A stretch of 64,000 nt of DNA from Pokkaliibacter sp. MBI-7. GTDB lineage: Bacteria; Pseudomonadota; Gammaproteobacteria; Pseudomonadales; Balneatricaceae. The translations under genes and the position numbers were made by a program. The stretch's first letter is position 1; every line of letters starts with the position of its first letter. The stretch is from positions 909,501 through 973,500 of the forward strand of contig NZ_JARVTG010000002.1 of the NCBI RefSeq assembly GCF_029846635.1. Reading direction: 5' to 3'. Positions 52,061 through 59,829 of the stretch are shown one piece after another. The notes under the pieces were generated by a model. The model was not told the DNA's origin, made no database searches, and saw nothing but the letters and a program-made list of their open reading frames with translations.

Positions 52061-53017
52061 TCACAGCCTCGCCTGCACGGCCAGTGCGCGTGCCCGTATG
52101 CCGATGCGCCGGGCCTGCTGACGTTCGGTGCGGCTGGTGGCAATGGCGCGGGCGATGTTGTCGACGGCTGCCTGCGGTGATTCCAGCCGATCAGCCAGCC
52201 CGGCGCTGATGGCGGTTTTGCCACGGTACAGCCCTGCTTCGGTGGCCATCACGCTGGCTGTGCTGAGGTTGCGGTAGTCTGCCACGGCGCTGACGAACAT
52301 CTGGTAGCTCTCTTCGACGATCTCTTCGAGCACGTTGAGTGACTGTTCGCTCAGCGGTGCGTGGGGCGTCAGGTCATTTTTGTGGGCGCCTCGGTAGACG
52401 GTGGTGATTTTGACGCCCATGCCTTCTTCCAGTTTGGAGCGGTCGAGGTGGCTGGCGATGACGCCAATGGAGCCTACGCCGGAGGTCTGGCTGACGATGA
52501 TGTCGCTGCAGGCAGAGGCGATGAGGTAGCCACCGGAATAGGCCATGTAGTTGACCAGCCCGGTGATGGGTTTGCTGGCCGTGGCCGCGCGGATGTCGGC
52601 GGCCAGCTCGAAGGCGCCGACCGCACTGCCGCCGGGGCTGTCGATGTCGAGCACGATGCGTTCAACCATGGGGTCTGCCACAGCGCGGTTGATCTGGCTG
52701 CGCAGGCCTTCGTAGCTGGTCATGGTTTCGCAGGGGTTGAGGTGCGCGCCACGGCTGACCAGCACGCCGTGCACGGGGATCACTTCGACCCCGGTATCGG
52801 CGATGGTGCGGCGGCGTTGTTCTTCGCGGATGGCCTGCGGGTCGGGGTAGTCTGCATCGTCCAGCATGCGTGGCTCTGTGATCTGGCCGACGCTGAGGTT
52901 GATGATGTTGAGGTGCATGGTCTGGTTGGCCCAGCGCACGGCCAGATCAAGCATGTCGGGCGTGGTCAGCAGCGGCTGGTTAAACAGCAGGCTGGCTGCG
53001 CGGAGGTGTCGTTTCAT
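52061..53017 (-). CDS. S49-family (SppA-like) prohead protease
   Basis: A 318-residue ClpP/SppA-fold protease. Catalytic Ser is in NYMAYSGGYLIASAC and the general-base Lys in ASHLDRSKLEEG; LDIDSPGGSAVGAF is the preceding family motif. In HK97-type phages of this group it processes the capsid delta domain. It overlaps the portal gene by 4 bases. The capsid gene is displaced 3.8 kb downstream by accessory DNA. Confidence 0.9.
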   Translation of the reverse strand: MKRHLRAASLLFNQPLLTTPDMLDLAVRWANQTMHLNIINLSVGQITEPRMLDDADYPDPQAIREEQRRRTIADTGVEVIPVHGVLVSRGAHLNPCETMTSYEGLRSQINRAVADPMVERIVLDIDSPGGSAVGAFELAADIRAATASKPITGLVNYMAYSGGYLIASACSDIIVSQTSGVGSIGVIASHLDRSKLEEGMGVKITTVYRGAHKNDLTPHAPLSEQSLNVLEEIVEESYQMFVSAVADYRNLSTASVMATEAGLYRGKTAISAGLADRLESPQAAVDNIARAIATSRTERQQARRIGIRARALAVQARL

Positions 53018-54294
53018 GCGGCGAGCATCCTGTCTATCAGTGTGCGCTGCTCTTGCAGGCTGGCGCGCACGTCGGGGTTGGTTGTGTCGGGGTAGCCGTT
53101 GGCGATGTCGACCATGTTGAGCGGGCTCAGGTAGATGTCGCCGTGCTCGACCGGGGGCATGTTTTCGAGCCTGCGGATGTCATTGACGGACAGCCAGCCC
53201 CATTGCCGGCCAACGGCGTAGGCGTCGTAGCGGCTCTTCTGGTCACCTCGCAGCAGGCCTGAGAGGTTGAATTCGATAAAGTAGTCCCGCCGGTCTTTCG
53301 GCAGCAGGAAGTCTCGCATCATGGCTTGTTCATGGCGCTTTACCCACGGCATGAGGGTGAAGACGACGTACTGAATCACGAGGTTTTCGACGTTGGCGTA
53401 ACTGGCTTTGTCGAGGTCGTTGACCATGTGCAGCGGGATTTTGTATATCCGCGCGATGTCGACGGCGGTGGCCTTGAGGATGCCGAGTATTTCGGCATCG
53501 ACGTTGGTCATGGAGACCGGTTTGAAGGTCATGCCTTCTTGCAGCATGGCGACCTTTTTGACGTTGTCGATGCCGCCGAACTTGGTCTGCCAGGCGTCGA
53601 GTATGCGGTCGATGGTGGCCTGTTCTCTGATGGGCTGCACTTCGCGTGGCCGCTCGATCACGCCTGATACGGCAGTGCCATTGGCGAAGGATTTGCCGGT
53701 GTATTGCCGCACGGCCTGTGCCATGCCGATGGCGTCGGCATGCACTTCGATGGGCGACAGGCCGGTGTAGCTGTTTTTGCTGAGCCAGCGAACGTGGTGG
53801 ATCAGCCGCATGGGCACGGGCTCGCTGCCGTCGATGCGGTAATACGGCAGCAGGTCTGCGCCTTTGCAGACGATGACCCGTGACGGCTCCAGCGGGTATA
53901 GGCCGACGACGTTGCCATCGTTGCGACGCTCGATGCGGCTGAGGGCGTTGCCGCGCAGGCCAAGGCAGAGCTGGCTGAATTCGCGCTGTTCGTAGGCGGT
54001 TTGCCAGGGGTTGGGCTGGTAGCGCAGTACGTCGTACAGCGGGTGGTGGCTGGCTGTTTCGCGCTGGCCACCTTCTTTGCGCCGGTACAGTTCAAGGGGC
54101 AGCTGGCCGATGCTTTCGGCCAGCAGGCTGACGCAGTTTTGCAGGACGGTCAGGGCCATGGCGGATTCTGCTGTGACTCTGACACCAGTGACGGCTCTGC
54201 CGGAGCCGATCAGGCCACGCCAGAAGCTGCTGGTGCTGTCTGATACGGTGCCGACGTCTGCGCTGTCGCCAAGGCGTTGGCTGGTGAAGAACAT
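53014..54294 (-). CDS. HK97-family portal protein
   Basis: A 426-residue portal protein from ATG 54294 (MFFTSQRLGDSADVG). VLQNCVSLLAESIGQLPLEL, HPLYDVLRYQPNPWQTAYEQ and DIARIYKIPLHMVNDLDKAS are typical of the family. A longer upstream frame overlaps the small membrane gene and is unlikely to be used. Confidence 0.9.
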   Translation of the reverse strand: MFFTSQRLGDSADVGTVSDSTSSFWRGLIGSGRAVTGVRVTAESAMALTVLQNCVSLLAESIGQLPLELYRRKEGGQRETASHHPLYDVLRYQPNPWQTAYEQREFSQLCLGLRGNALSRIERRNDGNVVGLYPLEPSRVIVCKGADLLPYYRIDGSEPVPMRLIHHVRWLSKNSYTGLSPIEVHADAIGMAQAVRQYTGKSFANGTAVSGVIERPREVQPIREQATIDRILDAWQTKFGGIDNVKKVAMLQEGMTFKPVSMTNVDAEILGILKATAVDIARIYKIPLHMVNDLDKASYANVENLVIQYVVFTLMPWVKRHEQAMMRDFLLPKDRRDYFIEFNLSGLLRGDQKSRYDAYAVGRQWGWLSVNDIRRLENMPPVEHGDIYLSPLNMVDIANGYPDTTNPDVRASLQEQRTLIDRMLAA

Positions 54295-54311
54295 GGTGGC
54301 TCCTGCGCTGC

Positions 54312-54500
54312 TTAGGGGGTGTGGGTGGGCTGCCGGGCGCGATGGCTGGCGACGGCTTTGTCTGCCAGCCATGCCCAGCCAAGCATGCCGGTGCCAGCGA
54401 CGATCATGGCGCTGGGGATGTGGATCATGGCGATGCCTGCTATCAGCACGGCAAAGCCACTCAGGCCAATGACCCAGGTGAGGAAGGCGATGAATCTCAC
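54312..54500 (-). CDS. Small two-helix membrane protein
   Basis: A 62-residue protein made of two hydrophobic segments (LTWVIGLSGFAVLIAGIAMI and IVAGTGMLGWAWLAD) and a basic tail. It lies between terminase and portal with short gaps, so is likely real. Function unknown. Confidence 0.6.
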   Translation of the reverse strand: MRFIAFLTWVIGLSGFAVLIAGIAMIHIPSAMIVAGTGMLGWAWLADKAVASHRARQPTHTP

Positions 54501-54509
54501 GGGTTGTCC

Positions 54510-56279
54510 TCAGATGCTGACATTGCTGTCTTCGTAAATGGAGGTGCCGCTGCCCGCCGCCACGTTGCCGCTGGTGCCGACGGCCATGATGCTGGCCACG
54601 ATGCCGTCGATGCGGCCAGTGGCTTTTTGTTTGTCGACCTTGCGATTACCTGCCGGATCGGAGCTGGTGACGGCATTGCCTGCGCACCAGGTCAGCACCG
54701 GGTTGCCATCATGGCGGAGCTGATTGCCGAGCAGGCGCAGTTCAAATTCGTCTATCGCTGGCCCCATGTCACGGTAGCCCTGTCCGAAGGGTACCAGCGC
54801 GGGCAGGCTGATGCCGTCGTCTTCGATCATGCGCATGAGGTCTTCGATGCGCCAGCGGTCGTAGGCGATCTGGCGCACGTCGAAGTAGTCGCAGATGGTC
54901 ACCAGCCGTTGCAGCACATGGCTTTTGCTGACAGCCCGGCCGGGGGTCACTTCGAGAAAGCGTTCCCGCAGCCATTGGGTGTAGGGCACGCGGTCACGCT
55001 CTTCGCGCTTGAGCAGCCCTTCTTCCGGTATCCAGAAGTACGGCAGCAGTCGCCAGCACGGGTCTTCTGCTGTGGGGTAAAACAGCAGCACCAGCGCGGT
55101 GAGGTCGGTGGTGCTGGACAGATCCAGCCCGGCGACGCAGGGGCGATCCCGCAGCAGGCGTATGCGCACCCGCTCTTCGGCCTGCGTCCAGATTTCCCAT
55201 GAGATCCAGGGCGAGGCGGCCTGTGTCCATTCGCAGAAGTTGAGGCGGCGCACCACCGCTTCTTTCGAGGGCATGCCCTGCGCTTCGCCGATCTGTTCGC
55301 GCAGGTATTTGCGGCCGGGGATGCCGTCTTTGCGGCCTTCGAGGATGAAGTCGAGGGACGGATTGACCTTGGCCCAGCAGCTTTCGTCCTTAAACGGGTC
55401 GTCGCCTTTGTCGATGCTGCAGATGAAGGCGAAGACGGCGTCGTTGTGCTCTTTGCCTGCGCAGATGCGCGAGCCCATTTCGTGGTATTCCCAGCAGACG
55501 CTGGTTTTATCCGAGCCGCTGTTGGTGATCATGAAGATCAGCGCCTGGCTGCGGCTCTTGGTGCCTGCTCGCATCATGTTGACGATGTTGCCGTTGCGGT
55601 GCTCGTGTATCTCGTCCAGCAAGGCGATGTGTGGGCGCGGACCTGACTGGCCATCGTCGGCGCTGATCGGTTTGAAGAAGGAGGCAGTCCGCGGGTAGTA
55701 AAGGTTCCAGACCTTTTCACCGATGCCTGAAGGCACCAGCCGCGAGGCCAGTGCAGGCGACTGGTTGTACATGGCCACGGCGTCTCGAAAGAGGATCATG
55801 GCCTGATCTTTCTTGGTGGCGGCGGCGTACACTTCGGCGCGGGCTTCGTCATCGGCCATCAGTCCGTACAGGCCGATCCCGGCAGCCAGCGGGCTTTTAC
55901 CCGAGCCTTTGGCCGTTTCAATGTACGCCAGCCGGAATCGTCGGGCGCCGTCGCTGTCTTTCCAGCCAAACAGGCTGCCAAGGATGAATGCCTGCCAGGG
56001 CGCGCACAGGAACGGGATGCCTTCGAAGTCACCACCGTTGAGAAACAGCACGTCTTCAAAGAAACCGATCACGCGCCGGGCAGCAGCCAGATCCCACACC
56101 AGCCCACGCTTGTGGCCGTTTTTCAGATCACGCAGGTGGCGCTTGCAGGCGTTGCGGATGTCTGGCCCGGCTACCAGTTCCCCTTTCACTACTGCCTGAG
56201 CATAGGCGGTGGCTCTGTCTTCTGCTTGCGTCAGCTCGCGCAGCTCAGAAGTACTTGGCCGCGGCCTCTTCATGCTCAT
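54510..56279 (-). CDS. terL: Terminase large subunit
   Basis: A 589-residue phage terminase. The ATPase domain has Walker A AKGSGKSPLA and Walker B PHIALLDEIHEH; the nuclease domain follows in the C-terminal half (AGLDLSSTTDLTALVLLFYP with an acidic pair, and DGIVASIMAV near the end). It translocates and cuts the genome into proheads. It overlaps terS by 35 bases. Confidence 0.92.
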   Translation of the reverse strand: MSMKRPRPSTSELRELTQAEDRATAYAQAVVKGELVAGPDIRNACKRHLRDLKNGHKRGLVWDLAAARRVIGFFEDVLFLNGGDFEGIPFLCAPWQAFILGSLFGWKDSDGARRFRLAYIETAKGSGKSPLAAGIGLYGLMADDEARAEVYAAATKKDQAMILFRDAVAMYNQSPALASRLVPSGIGEKVWNLYYPRTASFFKPISADDGQSGPRPHIALLDEIHEHRNGNIVNMMRAGTKSRSQALIFMITNSGSDKTSVCWEYHEMGSRICAGKEHNDAVFAFICSIDKGDDPFKDESCWAKVNPSLDFILEGRKDGIPGRKYLREQIGEAQGMPSKEAVVRRLNFCEWTQAASPWISWEIWTQAEERVRIRLLRDRPCVAGLDLSSTTDLTALVLLFYPTAEDPCWRLLPYFWIPEEGLLKREERDRVPYTQWLRERFLEVTPGRAVSKSHVLQRLVTICDYFDVRQIAYDRWRIEDLMRMIEDDGISLPALVPFGQGYRDMGPAIDEFELRLLGNQLRHDGNPVLTWCAGNAVTSSDPAGNRKVDKQKATGRIDGIVASIMAVGTSGNVAAGSGTSIYEDSNVSI

Positions 56280-56775
56280 TGGGGAACAGGTTTCCTTGCG
56301 CGGGGGCGGCAGGTTTCAGCGTTCGCCGCGCCATGGGGGAGAAGCCAAACTGTGCCCCCGCCGCGTTAGCGCGTTTTTCGGCATCGTTGGCCAGCTGTCG
56401 CCAGACAGAGATCTGTTTGGCACCGGTCGCGAAGGTTTGTACGTCACCCTTGTCACCCGATTCTGAGCGCTGGTTCTGCTCGGCGATCATGCAGCGAAAC
56501 CGCTGCCAGTCGGCGACCGCTTCGCAATAGGTGGCGAGGGCCATCATGTCGAGGGTGGAGATCAGCCCAAGGGTGATGAGGTCAGGCAATACGCGCTGCC
56601 ATTCGGCCGCGGCATCTTCCGTCAGCCAGTCGGGCATGGGCGGTGCTGCCACAGGCACCGCCGGTGTGGCGGCTTCGTCCAGCAGCTCCGACATGCTTTT
56701 TTTGCTGCGATTCCCCTGCAGCAGGTGGACAGTTGCCGGTTTGGCCGGCCGTCCTGAGTTGGCATTACCCGCCAT
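56245..56775 (-). CDS. terS: Terminase small subunit, P27 family
   Basis: A 176-residue protein from ATG 56775 (AGGGAGG upstream). The N-terminal GNANSGRPAKPATVHLLQGN and DEAATPAVPVAAPPMPDWLT stretch and the following helical region match P27-type small terminases, which recognise packaging sites. The N-terminal basic stretch likely contacts DNA. Confidence 0.88.
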   Translation of the reverse strand: MAGNANSGRPAKPATVHLLQGNRSKKSMSELLDEAATPAVPVAAPPMPDWLTEDAAAEWQRVLPDLITLGLISTLDMMALATYCEAVADWQRFRCMIAEQNQRSESGDKGDVQTFATGAKQISVWRQLANDAEKRANAAGAQFGFSPMARRTLKPAAPAQGNLFPNEHEEAAAKYF

Positions 56776-56907
56776 AAGCCCTCCCTGATCAGGCTTTCGT
56801 GAGATACCCCCCCTCCCCATTTTTCCCGGTTGTGCAAGAAGAGGGGGGCATGCGGTCTAGAAGAAAAATCGGCAAAAGTCTGGGTACCCCCCTACCCCCT
56901 GCGATGG

Positions 56908-57243
56908 TCAGCCGGGGGAGGCGCGGTTCCAGTGGTGGTTCGGGTCGAGGGGGCGGCCATCGGCACCGCACCCCGCCACCCGGCCCGACCGTTCGAGCTG
57001 CTGCTTGACGCTGTCGTGGCAATGCTTGCAGAGGGGCTGCCAGTTGCTGCGATCCCAGAACAGGGCCTTGTCACCCCGGTGCGGAACGATGTGGTCAACC
57101 ACCGATGCCGCAACCACCTTGCCCTGCCGATCACACAGGCAGCACAGCGGATGACGGCGCAGATAACCATCACGCGCCCGTTGCCAGGCATAGTCATACC
57201 CACGCTGGGATGACGACGCCCGCCGCTCAGGACTGGCTGCCAT
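56908..57243 (-). CDS. HNH endonuclease
   Basis: A 111-residue HNH nuclease from ATG 57243 (GGGGAG upstream). Zinc-site cysteines (PLCCLCDRQG, LCKHCHDSVK) flank the catalytic VVDHIVPHRGD and NWQPLCKHC. HNH proteins next to terS commonly assist packaging cleavage in HK97-type phages. Confidence 0.9.
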   Translation of the reverse strand: MAASPERRASSSQRGYDYAWQRARDGYLRRHPLCCLCDRQGKVVAASVVDHIVPHRGDKALFWDRSNWQPLCKHCHDSVKQQLERSGRVAGCGADGRPLDPNHHWNRASPG

Positions 57244-57295
57244 ACACACTCCCCACCGATCAGTTGTTGTTCATGATTATTTCTGTTAGCCCAAA

Positions 57296-57329
57296 AGCAC
57301 TAAGGCCCGCTATTGCGGGCCTTAGTGCT
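57296..57329. terminator. Terminator of the antirepressor 4 cassette
   Basis: A perfect 15-bp stem with a 4-nt loop (arms AGCACTAAGGCCCGC and GCGGGCCTTAGTGCT) followed on the minus strand by TTTTGGGC. Its GGCCCGC core is shared with the terminator of antirepressor 1. Confidence 0.8.
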
Positions 57330-57334
57330 CGTTG

Positions 57335-57370
57335 TTGACATCCTCCCCGCACTAAAAGCACGGGGCTTGT
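57335..57370. mobile_element. IS200/IS605-like end hairpin (solo, degenerate)
   Basis: TTGACATCCTCCCCGCACT followed by a partly paired CGGGG arm resembles the right-end hairpin of IS200/IS605 elements and the motif after antirepressor 2 (41713-41750). No transposase or TnpB gene is present. Confidence 0.35.
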
Positions 57371-57374
57371 CTCG

Positions 57375-58310
57375 CTACTTGGTCAGATACCGGCCAGTCA
57401 GTTTGGTCAGGCGTTGCAGCCCGGCTTCCATCAGGGCGGGCAGTAACTGCGCCGGAATGCGCTCGCTGATTAACTGGTGGATGCTCGCCAGATCCTGTGG
57501 GTTGATCAGCAGTGTGTCGGGCTGAATGGGTGTGAGCTTCATTTGATGGTTGAGGTCAAACTGCATGATGAAGCGTTGTTTGCCCAGCGCTTGGGCCGCC
57601 AGTGCGACCGGATCCTGACTTGGCTTCTCCAGCAGCTCTGGTCGGGTGAGCAGCTCGCTCAGGAATTTTCTGAACGGGGGCACGCGCTGGTCGTGCGCGT
57701 AGAGGAACACTTGTTCCATCCCTTCCAGTTTGATCATCCGCGCTCTGCGGTTTTTATGCGGCATATCGTCCCGCACAAAGCGGGGATGAATGCGGCGGTA
57801 TGCAAACGCGGGTTCGCTCACCCCCAGCGCCTCGGTCAGGCTACCGGCTGAGAACCAGATATCGTTGCCTTCCACGGTGACGAGAAGCGTTTTGCCCTCG
57901 TAGAGGTATTCGTAAAACTCCAGCGCAATGGTGTTGTCTGGTAACGCCGCCGGGGTGGTTGCGGCGGTGGCAGCCTGATGGAATCGCTTTTCACACTCGA
58001 TAAAGTATCGGCGTGCTTCTCTGCCTTTCTCATTACGCTCAACCATCGCCAGCTCTTTGGCCATATCGAGGGTCAGGTGGTAATCAATGTTTGGGCGACC
58101 ACCTGTAGGTTTTTTCCCGTTTTGGAAAAAACTCACAAAGTCCTGATTTTCTTTAAATCCGTACTGTGTGATTCGACCTTGAATCCAGGCTGCGAAGGTT
58201 TTCTTTACGCTGAGGAAGCCGTGCAGCTCGCGTGCATCGACCAGTTGAGCGGGTTCGTTATTGATAGAGCCGGAAAACACTGGGACCAGTGCTGTAGTTG
58301 AGTTGGCCAT
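57375..58310 (-). CDS. Antirepressor 4: AntA/AntB-type protein
   Basis: A 311-residue protein from ATG 58310 (CAGGAG upstream). AntA domain at 15-110 (LVDARELHGFLSVKKTFAAW, IDYHLTLDMAKELAMVERNE). The middle unit (LLVTVEGNDIWFSAGSLTEA ... VFLYAHDQRVPPFRKFLSEL) is clearly related to the middle of antirepressors 1 and 2, and the C-terminal domain (QRFIMQFDLNHQMKLTPIQP, LPALMEAGLQRLTKLTGRYL) to all of them. It sits between lysis genes and the HNH nuclease. Confidence 0.88.
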   Translation of the reverse strand: MANSTTALVPVFSGSINNEPAQLVDARELHGFLSVKKTFAAWIQGRITQYGFKENQDFVSFFQNGKKPTGGRPNIDYHLTLDMAKELAMVERNEKGREARRYFIECEKRFHQAATAATTPAALPDNTIALEFYEYLYEGKTLLVTVEGNDIWFSAGSLTEALGVSEPAFAYRRIHPRFVRDDMPHKNRRARMIKLEGMEQVFLYAHDQRVPPFRKFLSELLTRPELLEKPSQDPVALAAQALGKQRFIMQFDLNHQMKLTPIQPDTLLINPQDLASIHQLISERIPAQLLPALMEAGLQRLTKLTGRYLTK

Positions 58311-58352
58311 GTCTGGCACTCCTGTATGTTCTTTTCTACGAGAAATAGGGAG

Positions 58353-58427
58353 TCGGGAGGGTAGAAACGGCCATACAAACCGCGGACTTATTCCCCTTTC
58401 GGGTATTGTATTCGTCGCCCTCCCGGC
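58353..58427 (-). ncRNA. C4-type antisense RNA 4 (upstream of antirepressor 4)
   Basis: Core stem GCCGGGAGGG...CCCTCCCGAC with internal ATACCC-GAAA-GGGGAAT hairpin. Box a' TGTATG (58372-58377) complements CATACA at the RBS (58323-58328) and upstream (58508-58513). Box b' TTTCTAC (58361-58367) is a perfect 7-nt complement of GTAGAAA at 58333-58339 and 58521-58527. The order b-a in both targets and a'-b' in the RNA is the antiparallel order required for simultaneous pairing. Confidence 0.78.
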
Positions 58428-58472
58428 ATAAACCGGGCAGCCATAGCTGGCGCACCTGCTTGTTGCAGGCAC

Positions 58473-58527
58473 AAAAAAGCCAACGCTGACGGGGTTGGAG
58501 TAATCCGTGTATGTAAGAGGTTTCTAC
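58473..58527 (-). promoter_or_regulatory. Putative C4-responsive attenuator 4
   Basis: Upstream boxes b (58521-58527) and a (58508-58513) are followed by a small GGA-TTAC-TCC hairpin (58497-58506), which overlaps the CCAAC arm of a CCAAC/GTTGG terminator ending in six Ts (58473-58498). Sequence differs from the other leaders, the layout does not. Confidence 0.5.
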
Positions 58528-58596
58528 GCCTCGGGGTGCAGTTTAGGTGCGACTCCTTGAAGACGTCAATCAGAAATCGTGTTTTAGCCGTTACGC

Positions 58597-59082
58597 CTAC
58601 CCATACACCCCCTCCACCGCCTTACCCCAGCACAATGGCCAGGTTTCCGGGTGGGGCTGGCCGGGTCGCCAGTTGCGGTGGTAGACCGTCCAGCCCAGCG
58701 ACTCCTCGGTGCGGTTCGGCAGGCGGCCGGGGTCAGTCCAGAGCAGCAGACGGGCGAAGCAGCAGGCCAGCACATCATCGAACTCGATAGCCGCATACAC
58801 CGCCGGGATGGTCGGTGGCACTTGGCGTGCGGCGCAGATCTCTGCGGCAAGTGCGCGGGTGGCTTTGTGCTCCAGCACGCCCTTGACCCCACCGCCCTGC
58901 TCGAACTGCCATAACCCGTGGGCAGGGCCACCGATCTGATGGCGATAGTGCAGGCGTGATTCCTGCCCGCCGATGGCCAGCAGCATCACTTCTGCCTGCG
59001 GGCTTCGCATCTTCTCCGGTAGCAGCTGCAAGGCAGGCTGGATGATGCCCGTGCGGATCGCGTTGTAATCGACTTCACTCAT
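58597..59082 (-). CDS. Putative endolysin (lysozyme/transglycosylase-like)
   Basis: A 161-residue protein. AIGGQESRLHYRHQIGGPAH followed by GLWQFEQGGGV has the Glu-Ser-Arg and Gly-Pro-Ala...Trp-Gln-Phe-Glu pattern of lytic-transglycosylase-like muramidases. It lies directly after the holin and a membrane protein in the lysis block and has no signal peptide. The C-terminus (NWRPGQPHPETWPLCWGKAV) is typical of uncharacterised phage proteins at this position. Family placement is tentative. Confidence 0.6.
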   Translation of the reverse strand: MSEVDYNAIRTGIIQPALQLLPEKMRSPQAEVMLLAIGGQESRLHYRHQIGGPAHGLWQFEQGGGVKGVLEHKATRALAAEICAARQVPPTIPAVYAAIEFDDVLACCFARLLLWTDPGRLPNRTEESLGWTVYHRNWRPGQPHPETWPLCWGKAVEGVYG

Positions 59083-59341
59083 TGCCCACCTTCCCCACTA
59101 CCTTTGGCAGCAGCATTTCGATCACAGACCGAAGCTCAGGCTCAGTGGCATGTTTCACCGCCTGAATGCCTGACGCCTTCACCTGCTCCAGCACCTTGCC
59201 CATCTTCTGCTGGCCATCGCCGCCCTGCTGCTCGGCGCTGAGAATGGCCGAGGTAACGGCGTGGCGCAGTTGTTTATCCATGGCGGTTCGCAGCACGATA
59301 CGGCCGACGAACAGCACCAGCTGTAATGCCCATGCAGGCAT
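59075..59341 (-). CDS. Small lysis-region membrane protein
   Basis: An 88-residue protein with one N-terminal hydrophobic segment (AWALQLVLFVGRIVLRTAM) and a charged helical tail. It lies between holin and endolysin and overlaps the latter by 8 bases. It may modulate lysis (antiholin or pinholin-like), but there is no diagnostic motif. Confidence 0.6.
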   Translation of the reverse strand: MPAWALQLVLFVGRIVLRTAMDKQLRHAVTSAILSAEQQGGDGQQKMGKVLEQVKASGIQAVKHATEPELRSVIEMLLPKVVGKVGNE

Positions 59342-59384
59342 GGTTCACCTCCTCCCCATCGGGATGCATCGCTGAATGGATTGC

Positions 59385-59708
59385 TTAACGTTCAGAGCCG
59401 ACCTGCTTGCCGACCCATTTGATGGCGAGACCACGCAACGTAGTCACACCGAGAAAACCGATGGCCCCGCCAACGGCCATGACGACGTTCTCCGGCAAAC
59501 CGAGCCAGGCAATCAGACTGCCTGAGCACAACGTCAGCGCACCGGAGATCAGTGCCTCCAGTGCCAGCCGGACCGGCTTGGTCTCTTTGCCGTCGTACAA
59601 CACACGCAAGATGGAAATTACGGCAGCCATCACAGCCCCCTGCCAGGTTGGCGAGGTAGATAACGCATGCCAGATCGCCAGCCAGAACTGCGGTTCTTTC
59701 TCCGGCAT
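59385..59708 (-). CDS. Lambda-family class holin
   Basis: A 107-residue protein: MPEKEPQFWLAIWHALSTSP, hydrophobic segments at about 20-42, 48-68 and 72-92, and the GAIGFLGVTTLRGLAIKWVG end characteristic of the lambda-type phage holin family. It times release of endolysin. First gene after the tandem terminators, hence first late gene. Confidence 0.87.
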   Translation of the reverse strand: MPEKEPQFWLAIWHALSTSPTWQGAVMAAVISILRVLYDGKETKPVRLALEALISGALTLCSGSLIAWLGLPENVVMAVGGAIGFLGVTTLRGLAIKWVGKQVGSER

Positions 59709-59737
59709 TGCGCCCTCCCACGATCAGCCCAGAAACG

Positions 59738-59762
59738 AAAAAGCCCCGCACAGGGCGAGGCT
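59738..59762 (-). terminator. Late-operon leader terminator 1
   Basis: AGCCTCGC/GCGGGGCT (one G-U pair) with a 5-nt loop and TTTTT, just upstream of the holin gene. Confidence 0.7.
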
Positions 59763-59785
59763 CAGAATGAGTGCTACAGAAACGA

Positions 59786-59810
59786 CAAACCCGGCACGGG
59801 GCCGGGTTTG
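59786..59810 (-). terminator. Late-operon leader terminator 2
   Basis: CAAACCCGGC/GCCGGGTTTG, a perfect 10-bp stem with a 5-nt loop followed by TCGTTTCTG. With terminator 1 it forms a tandem block between the Q-like gene and the late genes, the expected site for Q-dependent antitermination. Confidence 0.7.
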
Positions 59811-59829
59811 CAGTGGTGAAGTGCGATTG

